This document shows, piece by piece, positions 53,643 through 62,806 of a stretch of 64,000 nt of DNA (within the stretch, counting starts at the first letter, position 1; each line of letters starts with the position of its first letter). The translations under genes and the position numbers were made by a program. This DNA is from UBA5078 sp040384465 (GTDB taxonomy: Bacteria; Pseudomonadota; Gammaproteobacteria; Pseudomonadales; Pseudohongiellaceae): positions 186,001 through 250,000 of the forward strand of contig JAZKJF010000002.1 in the NCBI GenBank assembly GCA_040384465.1. The letters run 5' to 3'. Under the pieces are notes generated by a model, which was given only the letters and a program-made list of their open reading frames with translations, ran no database searches and was not told the DNA's origin.

Positions 53643-55436
53643 ATGAGCCCCACCCCTGGCTCCAAAAAAACGGACAAAGCGCCTGGACGAACGGTAGACC
53701 TCCCCGGTTTTCTGCGCGACCTCGTAAAGTCTGGCCACATCAGTCAAGACGACAGCACTCTCCTCCTCGACAAACGCCGCGACACCGGCGACTTCAAGAA
53801 ATCTCTGCTGGCCTGGATCGCTGATCAGAATCTGGTGGATCAACTGCCCCCGAACCGCGTGCTCGATATCGAAACACTCGCGCGATTTCTCGCCGAACAG
53901 GCCGGGCAGGAGTATTACCGGATCGATCCGCTTAAAATTGATGTCGCCAAAGTCACGCAGGTGATGTCTTACGCTTTCACGCAGCGTCATAACATTCTTG
54001 CCGTGGAGGTTGGGCCGCAGGAAGTGACCATTGCCAGTGCCGAACCCTGGGTGAGTTCCTGGGAGAGCGGGCTGGAGCATGTGTTGCAGAAACGCATTCG
54101 TCGAGTGGTCGCCAATCCGCTGGAGATCAAGCGGCTGACGATGGAATTCTACAGCCTCGCCAACTCCATCAATCTGGCTATCAGCGGCGGCGCCAAGTCA
54201 GTGCCGGGGCTCAGCAATCTGGAGCAGATGCTGGAGCTTGGCAACATCAAAGACCCCGAGGCGAACGATCAGCACATCATCAGCATCGTCGATTGGCTGC
54301 TGCAATATGCGTTCGATCAGCGCGCCAGTGACATTCACATCGAGCCGCGCCGCGAAAAGGGGAATGTCAGGTTCAGAATCGACGGCGTTCTCTACACCGT
54401 CTACGCGCTACCCATGCAGGTGATGAGCGCAGTGACCAGTCGCTTGAAAATTCTTGCGCGTATGAACGTCGCCGAGAAACGACGGCCGCAGGATGGCCGA
54501 CTGAAAACCAAGAGCCCGAATGGCGATGAGGTGGAATTGCGCCTCTCGACATTGCCGACGGCCTTCGGGGAAAAACTGGTGATGCGAATCTTCGACCCCG
54601 AGGTGTTGCTGCGTCCCTTCGAGAGTCTCGGTCTGGTGGGCGATGATCTCGCGCGCTGGAAGAAGATGATCAGTGACAACCACGGCATCGTCATCATCAC
54701 CGGCCCCACGGGCAGCGGCAAGACGACGACGCTGTATTCCACGCTGAAAATGCTTGCCACCGATGAAGTGAATGTCTGCACCATCGAAGACCCTATCGAG
54801 ATGGTGGAGCCGACTTTCAACCAGATGCAGGTGCAGGACAACATCGATCTCGACTTCGCCACCGGCGTGAAAGCGCTGCTGCGGCAAGACCCGGACATCA
54901 TCATGATCGGCGAGGTGCGCGATCTCGCCACGGCCGAGATGGCGATTCAATCTGCGCTCACCGGCCATCTGGTATTCACGACGCTGCATACCAACGACGC
55001 TCCCTCGGCGATTACGCGGCTGCTGGAGTTAGGCGTGGCACCTTACCTGATCAAGGCCACCGTGATCGGCGTCGTCGCGCAGCGGCTGGTGCGAGTGTTG
55101 TGCCCGCACTGCAAGACGCGCTCGGCGATCAGTGAAGAAGAATGGAAAGTGCTCACCAGTCCTTGGAGCGTGCGCATGCCCAAAGCGGTTGCCAGCAGCG
55201 TGGGTTGTCTGGAGTGTCGGCAGACCGGTTACAAAGGACGGCAGGGACTCTACGAAGTGATGCTGATGTCAGAGCCGCTGCAGAACTGTATTGACGATAA
55301 AACTGATCTGCAGAAGCTGCGGCAGGAAGCGTTCAAGGAAGGCATGCGCAGCCTGCGCTTGAGTGGCGCGCAGAAAGTGGCGGCGGGTATCACTACCGTT
55401 TCTGAAGTGCTGCGCGTGACCCCGGATAAAATGTAA
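53643..55436 (+). CDS. Type II secretion/type IV pilus ATPase (GspE/PilB family)
   Basis: 597 residues. An N-terminal GspE_N domain, then ATPase core: Walker A G-P-T-G-S-G-K-T-T-T, Asp box, Walker B region P-D-I-I-M-I-G-E-V-R-D and His box L-V-F-T-T-L-H-T-N. Zinc tetracysteine C-P-H-C...C-L-E-C. ATG at 53643 follows AGGAGA; the frame is open to 53235 across the palindromes, which is not credible coding. Exact paralogue unclear without neighbours such as pilC. Separated from glnE by 29 nt. Confidence 0.88.
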   Translation: MSPTPGSKKTDKAPGRTVDLPGFLRDLVKSGHISQDDSTLLLDKRRDTGDFKKSLLAWIADQNLVDQLPPNRVLDIETLARFLAEQAGQEYYRIDPLKIDVAKVTQVMSYAFTQRHNILAVEVGPQEVTIASAEPWVSSWESGLEHVLQKRIRRVVANPLEIKRLTMEFYSLANSINLAISGGAKSVPGLSNLEQMLELGNIKDPEANDQHIISIVDWLLQYAFDQRASDIHIEPRREKGNVRFRIDGVLYTVYALPMQVMSAVTSRLKILARMNVAEKRRPQDGRLKTKSPNGDEVELRLSTLPTAFGEKLVMRIFDPEVLLRPFESLGLVGDDLARWKKMISDNHGIVIITGPTGSGKTTTLYSTLKMLATDEVNVCTIEDPIEMVEPTFNQMQVQDNIDLDFATGVKALLRQDPDIIMIGEVRDLATAEMAIQSALTGHLVFTTLHTNDAPSAITRLLELGVAPYLIKATVIGVVAQRLVRVLCPHCKTRSAISEEEWKVLTSPWSVRMPKAVASSVGCLECRQTGYKGRQGLYEVMLMSEPLQNCIDDKTDLQKLRQEAFKEGMRSLRLSGAQKVAAGITTVSEVLRVTPDKM

Positions 55437-55465
55437 ATGTTGTGCGAGTGAGACACAGGAACACG

Positions 55466-58450
55466 ATGTTAGAGACGAGTCATCTGCCAGCGGCCGTGCA
55501 AGCGATTGTGAAGCGCTATTGGGAGCGTCTGCTCGATGCCGAGCAAGGGCTTCCAGAACAAGAGGCGGGTGCGGAAACACTCAGCGCCTTGGTAGCCGCC
55601 GATCCCGTTTTTGCCAGCGAATTGTGCCGCGTCTGGAGTGCCAGTGACTACGCCGCCAACCTCTGTATTCAGCAATCGGAAATGGTGGTCGCGCTCAAAC
55701 GCAGCGGCGAGCTTGAGCGCAGCAACAAGAATGATTTTGTCGAGGAACTGGCGGCGCGGTTCGCACTTCTCACCGCAGGTTCTGACGCGGAGCAGGACGC
55801 ACAGCTCAAGCACGTGTTGCGTCGCAATCACCAGCGGCAGATGCTGCGCATCATCTGGCGCGATGTCTGTGCCAAGGCCACTGTCGCTGAAATTTGCGCG
55901 GACATTTCCGCGCTCGCCGATGCTGCCCTCGACCTCAGCCTGAACGTTCTGCATCAGTGGTGCGCCGCCAAATGGGGCGAGCCTGTCAGTGCCTCCAAGG
56001 GCGGCGCTTCCAAACAAATTCCGCAACGTCTCGTCGTGATCGGCATGGGCAAGCTCGGGGCGCATGAACTGAATCTGTCTTCCGACATCGATCTGATCTT
56101 TGCCTATCCCGAAGCGGGTGAGACACTCAGCAGCGACGGGAATACCCTAGTCAATCAACAATTTTTCACGCGGCTTGGGCAGCGTTTCATCGACGTGCTC
56201 GACACGGTGACGAGCGACGGTTTTGTGTTCCGCGTCGACATGCGGCTGCGTCCCTATGGCAGCGAAGGCGCGCTGGTGTGCAGCTTCGACGCCATGGAAA
56301 ATTATTATCAGAGTCAGGGCCGCGACTGGGAACGTTATGCGCTCATCAAGGCGCGCATCGTCGCGGGCGATCAGGTGGCCGGTAAGGAATTGCTCAAGCG
56401 CCTGCGTCCGTTCGTGTATCGCCGCTATCTGGATTTCTCGGCCTTCGAAGCGCTGCGCAGCATGAAGATGCAGATCAATAAGCAGGTGCGCCGCAAGGGC
56501 TTGGGGCAGGACATCAAGCTGGGGCCGGGTGGCATTCGCGAGGTCGAGTTCATCGTGCAGGCGCTGCAGCTGGTGCATGGCGGGCGCGATCTGCGTTTAC
56601 AAGAGCCGTCGCTCTACAAGGCGATGATCGTGCTGGAAGAAAGCAAATACCTGCCCGCCGACACCATAGAGGAGTTGCGCGACGCGTATGAATATCTGCG
56701 CAGCCTCGAACACAAACTGCAGGGGCTGGCCAACAAGCAGACGCAGATTCTGGTGACCGCCGACATTGACCAGCAGCGCGTGGCGCTGGCCATGGGTTTC
56801 ACCGATTGGTCGGAATTGATGGCCGGGCTGAATCGTCATCGAGCCGTAGTGAGTCGACATTTCGCGGCCGTGGTGCGTGCCGACGATGAAGATCAGCCCT
56901 CAGCCCCCTCACTGGAGGACAGCGACTGGGGCACGTTGTGGCGGCAGGAGATGAGTATCGCCGCCGCGCAGGAATTTCTGGCGGGTCGCAAGTTTGAGGG
57001 CGCCGACCAGACCATCAAGCTGCTGGATGATTTCCGCAAAGACAAAACCTTCCTGACACTGCAGGGCGAGAGCCGCCTGCGCTTCGATAAATTCATGCCG
57101 GTGCTGCTCAACGCCGTGGCGCAGGTCGACACGCCGAGTCTCGCGTTGACGCGAGTCATGACCTTGATCAGCGCCGTCAGTCGCCGCACCGCCTATCTGG
57201 TGCTGCTGCTGGAAAACCCGCACGCCTTGCGCCAGGTGGTGCTGCTCTGCAAAGAGAGCCCGTTTGTCGCGGAGTTCCTGAGCAAGCATCCGGTGCTGCT
57301 GGATGAGCTGCTCGATGGCATCGATCAGCCGCCGGTCAAGGCCGTGCTGCAGGAAGAACTGGCCCAACTGATCTTGCGGATCGACCCCGAAAATTTCGAA
57401 GAGCAGATGGAGACGCTGCGCTACTTCAAGCTCTCCCACACGCTGCAGGTCGCGGCGGCGCAGATCACCGGCCGCCTCACCGTGATGAAGGTGAGCGACT
57501 ATCTGACCTTCACCGCCGAGGCCGTGCTCGAACAAGTACTGGCGCTGTGCTGGACCTTCCTGATCCGCAAGCACGGCTTCCCGGTCAACGTCGCCGGGGC
57601 TCATGGCGACATGGATTTCATGGTGGTCGGTTACGGCAAGCTCGGGGGTCTCGAACTCAGCTACATCTCCGATCTCGATCTGGTGTTCCTGCACGACGGC
57701 GCGCTGGATCAGGACACCGTGGTCGTCGAAGGGCAACGCAGCATCAACAGCCGCGAGTTCTACACGCGGCTGGCGCAGCGCGTCATCATGATGCTCGGCA
57801 CCTATACCCACTCCGGCAAGCTCTATGAAGTGGACATGCGGCTGCGTCCTTCCGGCGAATCCGGCCTGCTGGTCAGCTCCATGGAGGCGTTCGCCACCTA
57901 TGAGAAGGATGAGGCGTGGACCTGGGAGCACCAGGCGCTGGTGCGCGCCCGAGCGGTGGCTGGCAACAAAACCTTGCACGCCCGTTTCGAAAAACTGCGT
58001 CTTGCGACGCTGGGCCGTCGTCGCGATTTGTCGAAGTTGGCTGGCGAAGTGGTGGCGATGCGGCAACGCATGCGCGACGAGTTCGCGAAGAAGCCGCAGC
58101 ACGAACGCGAGAAAGTTTCGTTCACTATCAAGCAGGGCCACGGCGGCATCGTCGACATCGAATTCATCGTGCAGTTTCTGGCGCTGGCCTACGGAGCCGA
58201 CCACAGCAGTTTGTTAACCTACCCGGACAATGTGCGCATTCTGGAGGCCGCCCGCGACACGGAGCTGCTGACCGGTGAGCAGTTCCGCGTGCTGACCGAT
58301 GCCTATCTCGCTCTGCGCTCCGCGCTGCATCATTTCGCGCTCGCCCATCAGGACGTGGCGGAGTATCCAGATGAGCTGAGCCAGTGTCAGGCGCAGGTCA
58401 GCCAGGTCTGGGACGCGGTTTTCCAACCTTTTATTAATGAGCCCGAATGA
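55466..58450 (+). CDS. glnE: Glutamine synthetase adenylyltransferase/adenylyl-removing enzyme
   Basis: 994 residues, two nucleotidyltransferase halves. The N-terminal deadenylylase half has G-M-G-K-L-G-A-H-E-L-N-L-S-S-D-I-D-L-I; the C-terminal adenylylase half has G-Y-G-K-L-G-G-L-E-L-S-Y-I-S-D-L-D-L-V. It controls glutamine synthetase activity in response to nitrogen. ATG at 55466 follows AGGA. Upstream of waaF; in Pseudomonas an ilvE usually sits between, absent here. Confidence 0.96.
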   Translation: MLETSHLPAAVQAIVKRYWERLLDAEQGLPEQEAGAETLSALVAADPVFASELCRVWSASDYAANLCIQQSEMVVALKRSGELERSNKNDFVEELAARFALLTAGSDAEQDAQLKHVLRRNHQRQMLRIIWRDVCAKATVAEICADISALADAALDLSLNVLHQWCAAKWGEPVSASKGGASKQIPQRLVVIGMGKLGAHELNLSSDIDLIFAYPEAGETLSSDGNTLVNQQFFTRLGQRFIDVLDTVTSDGFVFRVDMRLRPYGSEGALVCSFDAMENYYQSQGRDWERYALIKARIVAGDQVAGKELLKRLRPFVYRRYLDFSAFEALRSMKMQINKQVRRKGLGQDIKLGPGGIREVEFIVQALQLVHGGRDLRLQEPSLYKAMIVLEESKYLPADTIEELRDAYEYLRSLEHKLQGLANKQTQILVTADIDQQRVALAMGFTDWSELMAGLNRHRAVVSRHFAAVVRADDEDQPSAPSLEDSDWGTLWRQEMSIAAAQEFLAGRKFEGADQTIKLLDDFRKDKTFLTLQGESRLRFDKFMPVLLNAVAQVDTPSLALTRVMTLISAVSRRTAYLVLLLENPHALRQVVLLCKESPFVAEFLSKHPVLLDELLDGIDQPPVKAVLQEELAQLILRIDPENFEEQMETLRYFKLSHTLQVAAAQITGRLTVMKVSDYLTFTAEAVLEQVLALCWTFLIRKHGFPVNVAGAHGDMDFMVVGYGKLGGLELSYISDLDLVFLHDGALDQDTVVVEGQRSINSREFYTRLAQRVIMMLGTYTHSGKLYEVDMRLRPSGESGLLVSSMEAFATYEKDEAWTWEHQALVRARAVAGNKTLHARFEKLRLATLGRRRDLSKLAGEVVAMRQRMRDEFAKKPQHEREKVSFTIKQGHGGIVDIEFIVQFLALAYGADHSSLLTYPDNVRILEAARDTELLTGEQFRVLTDAYLALRSALHHFALAHQDVAEYPDELSQCQAQVSQVWDAVFQPFINEPE

Positions 58451-58460
58451 AGAACCCCGC

Positions 58461-59642
58461 ATGACGAAAAAGATACTGATAGTCGGCCCCTCGTGGGTGG
58501 GCGACATGGTGATGGCGCAGGCACTGTTCATCACGTTGCAGGAGCAGGCGCTCAAGGGCGGGCATCCTGTTCCTATCATCGACGTGCTGGCCCCGGCCTG
58601 GAGCAAGCCGCTGCTGGCACGGATGCCGCAAGTGCGCCGAGCCGTGGAGATGCCATTCAAACATGGGGAGCTGAATCTGGCTGGCCGTTACCGCGTCGGC
58701 CACCGCCTGCGCAAGGAGCGCTACGATCAAGTCATCGTGTTGCCCAATTCCTTCAAGTCGGCGCTGCCTGCGCTGTTTGTGCGGGCGCGGGTCCGCACCG
58801 GCTGGCGCGGCGAGGCGCGCGGCCTGCTGCTCAACGATCTACGTATTCTCGACGAACAGGCGCTGCCTTTGATGGTGCAGCGGTTCGTGGCGTTGGGTTT
58901 GCCTGCAAGTGCACCGTTGCCACAACCTCTGCCGCGTCCACGTCTAGTGACGGACCCCGTTTCGGTCGCCGCCGCCGTGGCCGCATTACACCTGACTGTT
59001 TCTGTGGGAGCGGGCCTGCCCGCGATAAGTAGTGACGCTGAACTTAATCGCGGGCAGGCCCGCTCCCACAGGGTTGAGCAGCTGCAAACAGGCAGGCCAG
59101 TACTGGTCATCTGCCCCGGCGCCGAATTCGGCGACGCCAAGCAATGGCCGGCCGAACACTATGCCGCCGTCAGCCAGCATCAGATCGACGCCGGTTGGCA
59201 GGTGTGGATTCTGGGGTCGGCGAAAGACACCGAGATTGCCACCACCATTCGTGGTTTGCTGACCCCGGCGGGGCAGCAGCACTGTCACGACCTGACCGGC
59301 AGAACCTCGCTGGCACAAGCCATTGACCTGATGTCGCTGGCCGAGGCCGTCGTCAGCAATGATTCAGGGCTCATGCACGTAGCCGCAGCACTGGCGCGTC
59401 CGATCGTCGCGCTGTATGGCTCCACTTCTGCAGACTTCACTCCTCCGCTGGCAGATAACGTACAATTGCTCGCCACCGACATCGACTGTCGCCCGTGCTT
59501 CGAGCGCACCTGTCCGCTCAAGCACAAGCGTTGTCTGGTGGATCTGTCGCCACAGTTAGCGCTCGCTGCTCTGCAGCAGGTGCTGGCTCAGGCCGGAGCA
59601 CTGGCAAGGACCACAGACACCCCGGGCGTTTCAGGCACCTGA
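58461..59642 (+). CDS. waaF: ADP-heptose:LPS heptosyltransferase II, with REP-derived insert
   Basis: 393 residues versus ~345 typical. GT9 motifs: L-I-V-G-P-S-W-V-G-D-M-V-M-A-Q, I-C-P-G-A-E-F-G-D-A-K-Q-W-P, S-N-D-S-G-L-M-H-V-A-A-A-L and A-L-Y-G-S-T. Adds the second heptose to the inner core. About 30 extra residues (S-V-G-A-G-L-P-A-I-S-S-D...H-R-V-E) sit between the two GT domains and are encoded by a REP pair at 59003-59070. The frame is kept and both motif sets are intact, so activity is possible. Start at 58461, 10 nt after glnE. Confidence 0.93.
   Translation: MTKKILIVGPSWVGDMVMAQALFITLQEQALKGGHPVPIIDVLAPAWSKPLLARMPQVRRAVEMPFKHGELNLAGRYRVGHRLRKERYDQVIVLPNSFKSALPALFVRARVRTGWRGEARGLLLNDLRILDEQALPLMVQRFVALGLPASAPLPQPLPRPRLVTDPVSVAAAVAALHLTVSVGAGLPAISSDAELNRGQARSHRVEQLQTGRPVLVICPGAEFGDAKQWPAEHYAAVSQHQIDAGWQVWILGSAKDTEIATTIRGLLTPAGQQHCHDLTGRTSLAQAIDLMSLAEAVVSNDSGLMHVAAALARPIVALYGSTSADFTPPLADNVQLLATDIDCRPCFERTCPLKHKRCLVDLSPQLALAALQQVLAQAGALARTTDTPGVSGT
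59003..59070. repeat. Inverted REP pair inside waaF
   Basis: Copies at 59003-59026 and 59047-59070 are perfect inverted 24-mers beginning TGTGGGAGCGGGCC, with a 20-nt spacer. The sequence is a second REP family, close in style to the first and to Pseudomonas REPs. Confidence 0.93.
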
Positions 59643-59667
59643 GCACCCAAGAGGAGACCCATATACT

Positions 59668-60798
59668 TTGCGAGTCCTGATAGTAAAAGTCTCTTCCCTG
59701 GGAGACATCATCCACACGTTGCCGGCGGTGACAGACGCCAAAAACGCCAACCGCCGCCTGCAGTTCGACTGGGTGGTGGAGGAAAATTTCGCCGAGGTGC
59801 CGTCCTGGCATCCGGCAGTGGATCGCGTGATTCCGGTGGCGCTGCGGCGCTGGCGCAAGAGCGTCATCAAGACCTTCCGCAATGGCGAGTTTGCCGCCTT
59901 TCGCGAAGACCTCAAACAGACCCACTACGATCTGGTGATCGACGCCCAGGGTCTCATCAAGAGCGGCATCATCAGTCGACTTTCCCGTGGCCTGACGGTG
60001 GGGCTGAGCAACAGCACCATCAAGGAACCGCTGGCGACACTGTTCTACAACAAAATGTTTTCCGTGCCGCGCGACGAACATGCCGTCGAGCGTGTGCGCG
60101 AGCTGTTTTCCCGGGCACTGAATTACAGCTACGAGCCAGGTGGCATCGACAGCGTCGACTACGGTCTGGATTTGCGGCGCATCGGCCTGACCGACACAGC
60201 CCGTGAGAGCGGACGCTTGATCTTCCTGCACGGCACCACCTGGCCCACCAAGCATTGGCCGCAGGCGCACTGGCGCGAACTTGCACGGTTGGCCACCGCG
60301 CGTGGTTACACGGTGCGGTTGCCGTGGGGCAATGAGGTGGAGCGCCAGCGTGCTCATGCTATTGCCGACGGCCTTCCGGGTGTCGAGGTGCTGGAACGGC
60401 AGACGCTGGCGGGCATGGCTCGGCACATTGCGACAGCCGAAGGCGTGGTGGCGGTCGACACCGGGCTCGGCCATCTGGCCGCCGCACTCTCCACACCGAC
60501 ACTCTCGCTCTATGGCCCGACCAATCCGGGGCTGGCAGGGACCTATGGGAGACATCAGGCCCGGCTGTCTTCCACCTTCGCTTGTGCGCCCTGCATGAGC
60601 AGGACTTGTCGCTACGAGGGGCCGGTTATGACCTCGAATCTGCATGGCGAGAATGTCGCGATCGAACCCGCCTGCTTCAGCACACAACCGCCCGCGCAGG
60701 TGCTCGCTGCGCTTGAACAGGTCATGGCGCAGCGTGCAGTGGTGATGCCGGTTGGAAGTGCTGCAGGGACTGCAACGGGGAGCACGACACTGTCATGA
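59668..60798 (+). CDS. waaC: ADP-heptose:LPS heptosyltransferase I
   Basis: 376 residues from a TTG start at 59668 (R-V-L-I-V-K-V-S-S-L-G-D-I-I-H-T-L-P-A-V), behind AGGAGA about 10 nt away. GT9 motifs: D-A-Q-G-L-I-K-S, H-G-T-T-W-P-T-K-H-W-P and D-T-G-L-G-H-L-A-A-A-L. The C-terminus is longer than average. Adds the first heptose to Kdo2-lipid A. Overlaps waaG by ATGA. Confidence 0.95.
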   Translation: MRVLIVKVSSLGDIIHTLPAVTDAKNANRRLQFDWVVEENFAEVPSWHPAVDRVIPVALRRWRKSVIKTFRNGEFAAFREDLKQTHYDLVIDAQGLIKSGIISRLSRGLTVGLSNSTIKEPLATLFYNKMFSVPRDEHAVERVRELFSRALNYSYEPGGIDSVDYGLDLRRIGLTDTARESGRLIFLHGTTWPTKHWPQAHWRELARLATARGYTVRLPWGNEVERQRAHAIADGLPGVEVLERQTLAGMARHIATAEGVVAVDTGLGHLAAALSTPTLSLYGPTNPGLAGTYGRHQARLSSTFACAPCMSRTCRYEGPVMTSNLHGENVAIEPACFSTQPPAQVLAALEQVMAQRAVVMPVGSAAGTATGSTTLS

Positions 60799-61979
60799 CG
60801 CTGGCCTTCCTCATCTACTCCTACTTTCCCTATGGTGGCCAGCAGCGCGATTTCATGCGGGTGCTCAGGGAAGGTCTGCAGCGAGGACACCGCATCACCG
60901 TTTACACCATGAAGTGGCAGGGCGAGCGGCCGGAGGGCGTCGATATTGTCATCGTGCCAGTCAGCGCCTGGACCCGCCACCGACTCTATCAGCGCTTCAC
61001 GGCGGCAGTGACACCGCTGCTTGGGCAGTTGGCACCTGACGGTGTGATTGGTTTCATCAAGATGCCGGGGCTCGACGTTTACTACGCCGCTGATCCGTGT
61101 TTTGCCGAGCGTGCGCTGCAGGACAGAGGGTTCTATTACCGCTTCACACCGCGTTATCGTCACTTCCGTGCCTATGAACAGGCGGTGTTTGGCGCCGGTT
61201 CACACACGCACTCCCTGCTGCTTTCCCCTCTGCAGCGCGAACAGTTTGCCCGCCACTATCCCGGCTGCGAGCCGCGTCTGCATGACGTTCCACCGGGCAT
61301 CGCTCGGGATCGGCAGGCGCCTGCCGATGCTGATCTCAGAGAAAAAGTGCGGGAGGACTTTCGTCAGGAATTGCGTCATGAGTTCGGGCTGGGCGAGCAC
61401 GATCTCATCGTGCTGCAGATCGGCTCGGGTTTCGTGGTCAAGGGCGTGGATCGTTCGCTGCGGGCTATTGCTGCGTTGCCCGTCGAGCTGCGCCAACGTG
61501 TCCAATACTTCATCGTCGGTCAGGACAAGTCCGCGCGCTTCGAAGCTCTCGCCGCGCAGCTCGGCATCGCGTCCCAGTGCAGGTTTCTGGGTGGCCGCGA
61601 CGACGTGCCACGCTTCCTGTTTGGCAGCGATCTGCTTCTCCATCCGGCCTACAGCGAAAGCGCGGGCTATGTGCTGCTGGAGGCCACCATCGCTGGGCTG
61701 CCGGTGCTGACAACCGACACCTGTGGCTACGCGTTTCACATCACCCGCGCTGGTTCCGGCGAAGTGTGCCAATCGCCCTTCCGGCAGGAAGATTTGAACG
61801 CACGCCTGCTGCATATGCTGACCTCCGAGGAAAGAGACAGCTGGCGCCGCAAAGGCGTTCAGTACGGCCAGAGCGAAGATTTGTACAGCATGCCGGAGAC
61901 TGCCGTCGATATTATCGAGTCGGTGCTCGTCTCGCGTCGTGCTGCCAAGGCCGGAGCGACCGCAGGGAGGTCAGCATGA
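60795..61979 (+). CDS. waaG: LPS core glucosyltransferase WaaG-like
   Basis: 394-residue GT4/GT-B protein: F-L-I-Y-S-Y-F-P-Y-G-G-Q-Q-R-D-F, Q-I-G-S-G-F-V-V-K-G-V-D-R-S and the C-terminal E-S-A-G-Y-V-L-L-E-A-T-I-A-G-L-P-V. Matches WaaG in sequence pattern and position after waaC. ATGA overlaps with both neighbours. Confidence 0.94.
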   Translation: MTLAFLIYSYFPYGGQQRDFMRVLREGLQRGHRITVYTMKWQGERPEGVDIVIVPVSAWTRHRLYQRFTAAVTPLLGQLAPDGVIGFIKMPGLDVYYAADPCFAERALQDRGFYYRFTPRYRHFRAYEQAVFGAGSHTHSLLLSPLQREQFARHYPGCEPRLHDVPPGIARDRQAPADADLREKVREDFRQELRHEFGLGEHDLIVLQIGSGFVVKGVDRSLRAIAALPVELRQRVQYFIVGQDKSARFEALAAQLGIASQCRFLGGRDDVPRFLFGSDLLLHPAYSESAGYVLLEATIAGLPVLTTDTCGYAFHITRAGSGEVCQSPFRQEDLNARLLHMLTSEERDSWRRKGVQYGQSEDLYSMPETAVDIIESVLVSRRAAKAGATAGRSA

Positions 61980-62800
61980 CTCTGCACTTGCGTGACGATT
62001 TCGCGGCGACCTGGAAAGGCAGTGACCCGTTCCAGAAAGTGGATGCGCTGCAAGGCGTGGTGTATCGCAACGTCAAAGGACGCCGCACGCTGCAGTTCGA
62101 ACAGGATGGCAAAAAGTATTTTGCGAAGATTCACCATGGCGTTGGCTGGGGCGAGATCATCAAGAATTTGCTGACCCTGCGCTTGCCGATTCTGGGCGCA
62201 CAGAACGAGTGGCGTGCGGTAGACAAGCTGCAACAGCTCGGCGTGGAAACCATGACAGCGGTGGCTTGGGGGAGTCGTGGCTGGAACCCGGCAAGTCGGC
62301 ACTCGTTCATCATTACCGAAGCGTTGGAGCACACGGTCAGTCTCGAAGATTATTGCGCGCCGTGGGCAAAGCAGCGTCCACCGTTCGCTATCAAACTGCG
62401 TCTGCTCAGCGCGCTGGCGCGCATCAGTCGCACAGTGCATGGCAATGGTGTTTGTCATCGCGACTACTATATCTGCCACTTCTTGCTGCACGAGAGCGAG
62501 CGCTTCAGTGCGGGAGAAATCCGCGAGCCGCGTCTATCGCTGATCGATCTGCATCGTGCTCTCCTCAGTGACCAGTTGCCGCAACGCTGGATTATCAAAG
62601 ATGTTGCGGGCCTGTATTTCTCGGCGCTGCACATCGGGCTGAACCGACATGATTTCTTGCGCTTTGTGAAAATTTATAGCGGCAAATCCTTGCGACAGAC
62701 GCTCGACGAAGACGGCGTGTTCTGGGCCGAGGTGCAGCGCAAGGCATTGCGGCTGGATGCGAAAATAAACGGAACTCGTCAAGCTGAGACGACAGCGTAA
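61976..62800 (+). CDS. waaP: LPS core heptose(I) kinase
   Basis: 274 residues. Kinase-fold with G-K-K-Y-F-A-K-I-H near residue 46, E-W-R-A-V, catalytic C-H-R-D-Y-Y-I-C-H-F-L-L and L-I-D-L-H-R-A. The ATG at 61976 overlaps the waaG stop and has GGGAGG. Phosphorylates heptose I; its product is essential for outer-membrane stability in Pseudomonas. Confidence 0.95.
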   Translation: MTLHLRDDFAATWKGSDPFQKVDALQGVVYRNVKGRRTLQFEQDGKKYFAKIHHGVGWGEIIKNLLTLRLPILGAQNEWRAVDKLQQLGVETMTAVAWGSRGWNPASRHSFIITEALEHTVSLEDYCAPWAKQRPPFAIKLRLLSALARISRTVHGNGVCHRDYYICHFLLHESERFSAGEIREPRLSLIDLHRALLSDQLPQRWIIKDVAGLYFSALHIGLNRHDFLRFVKIYSGKSLRQTLDEDGVFWAEVQRKALRLDAKINGTRQAETTA

Positions 62801-62806
62801 ATCACG

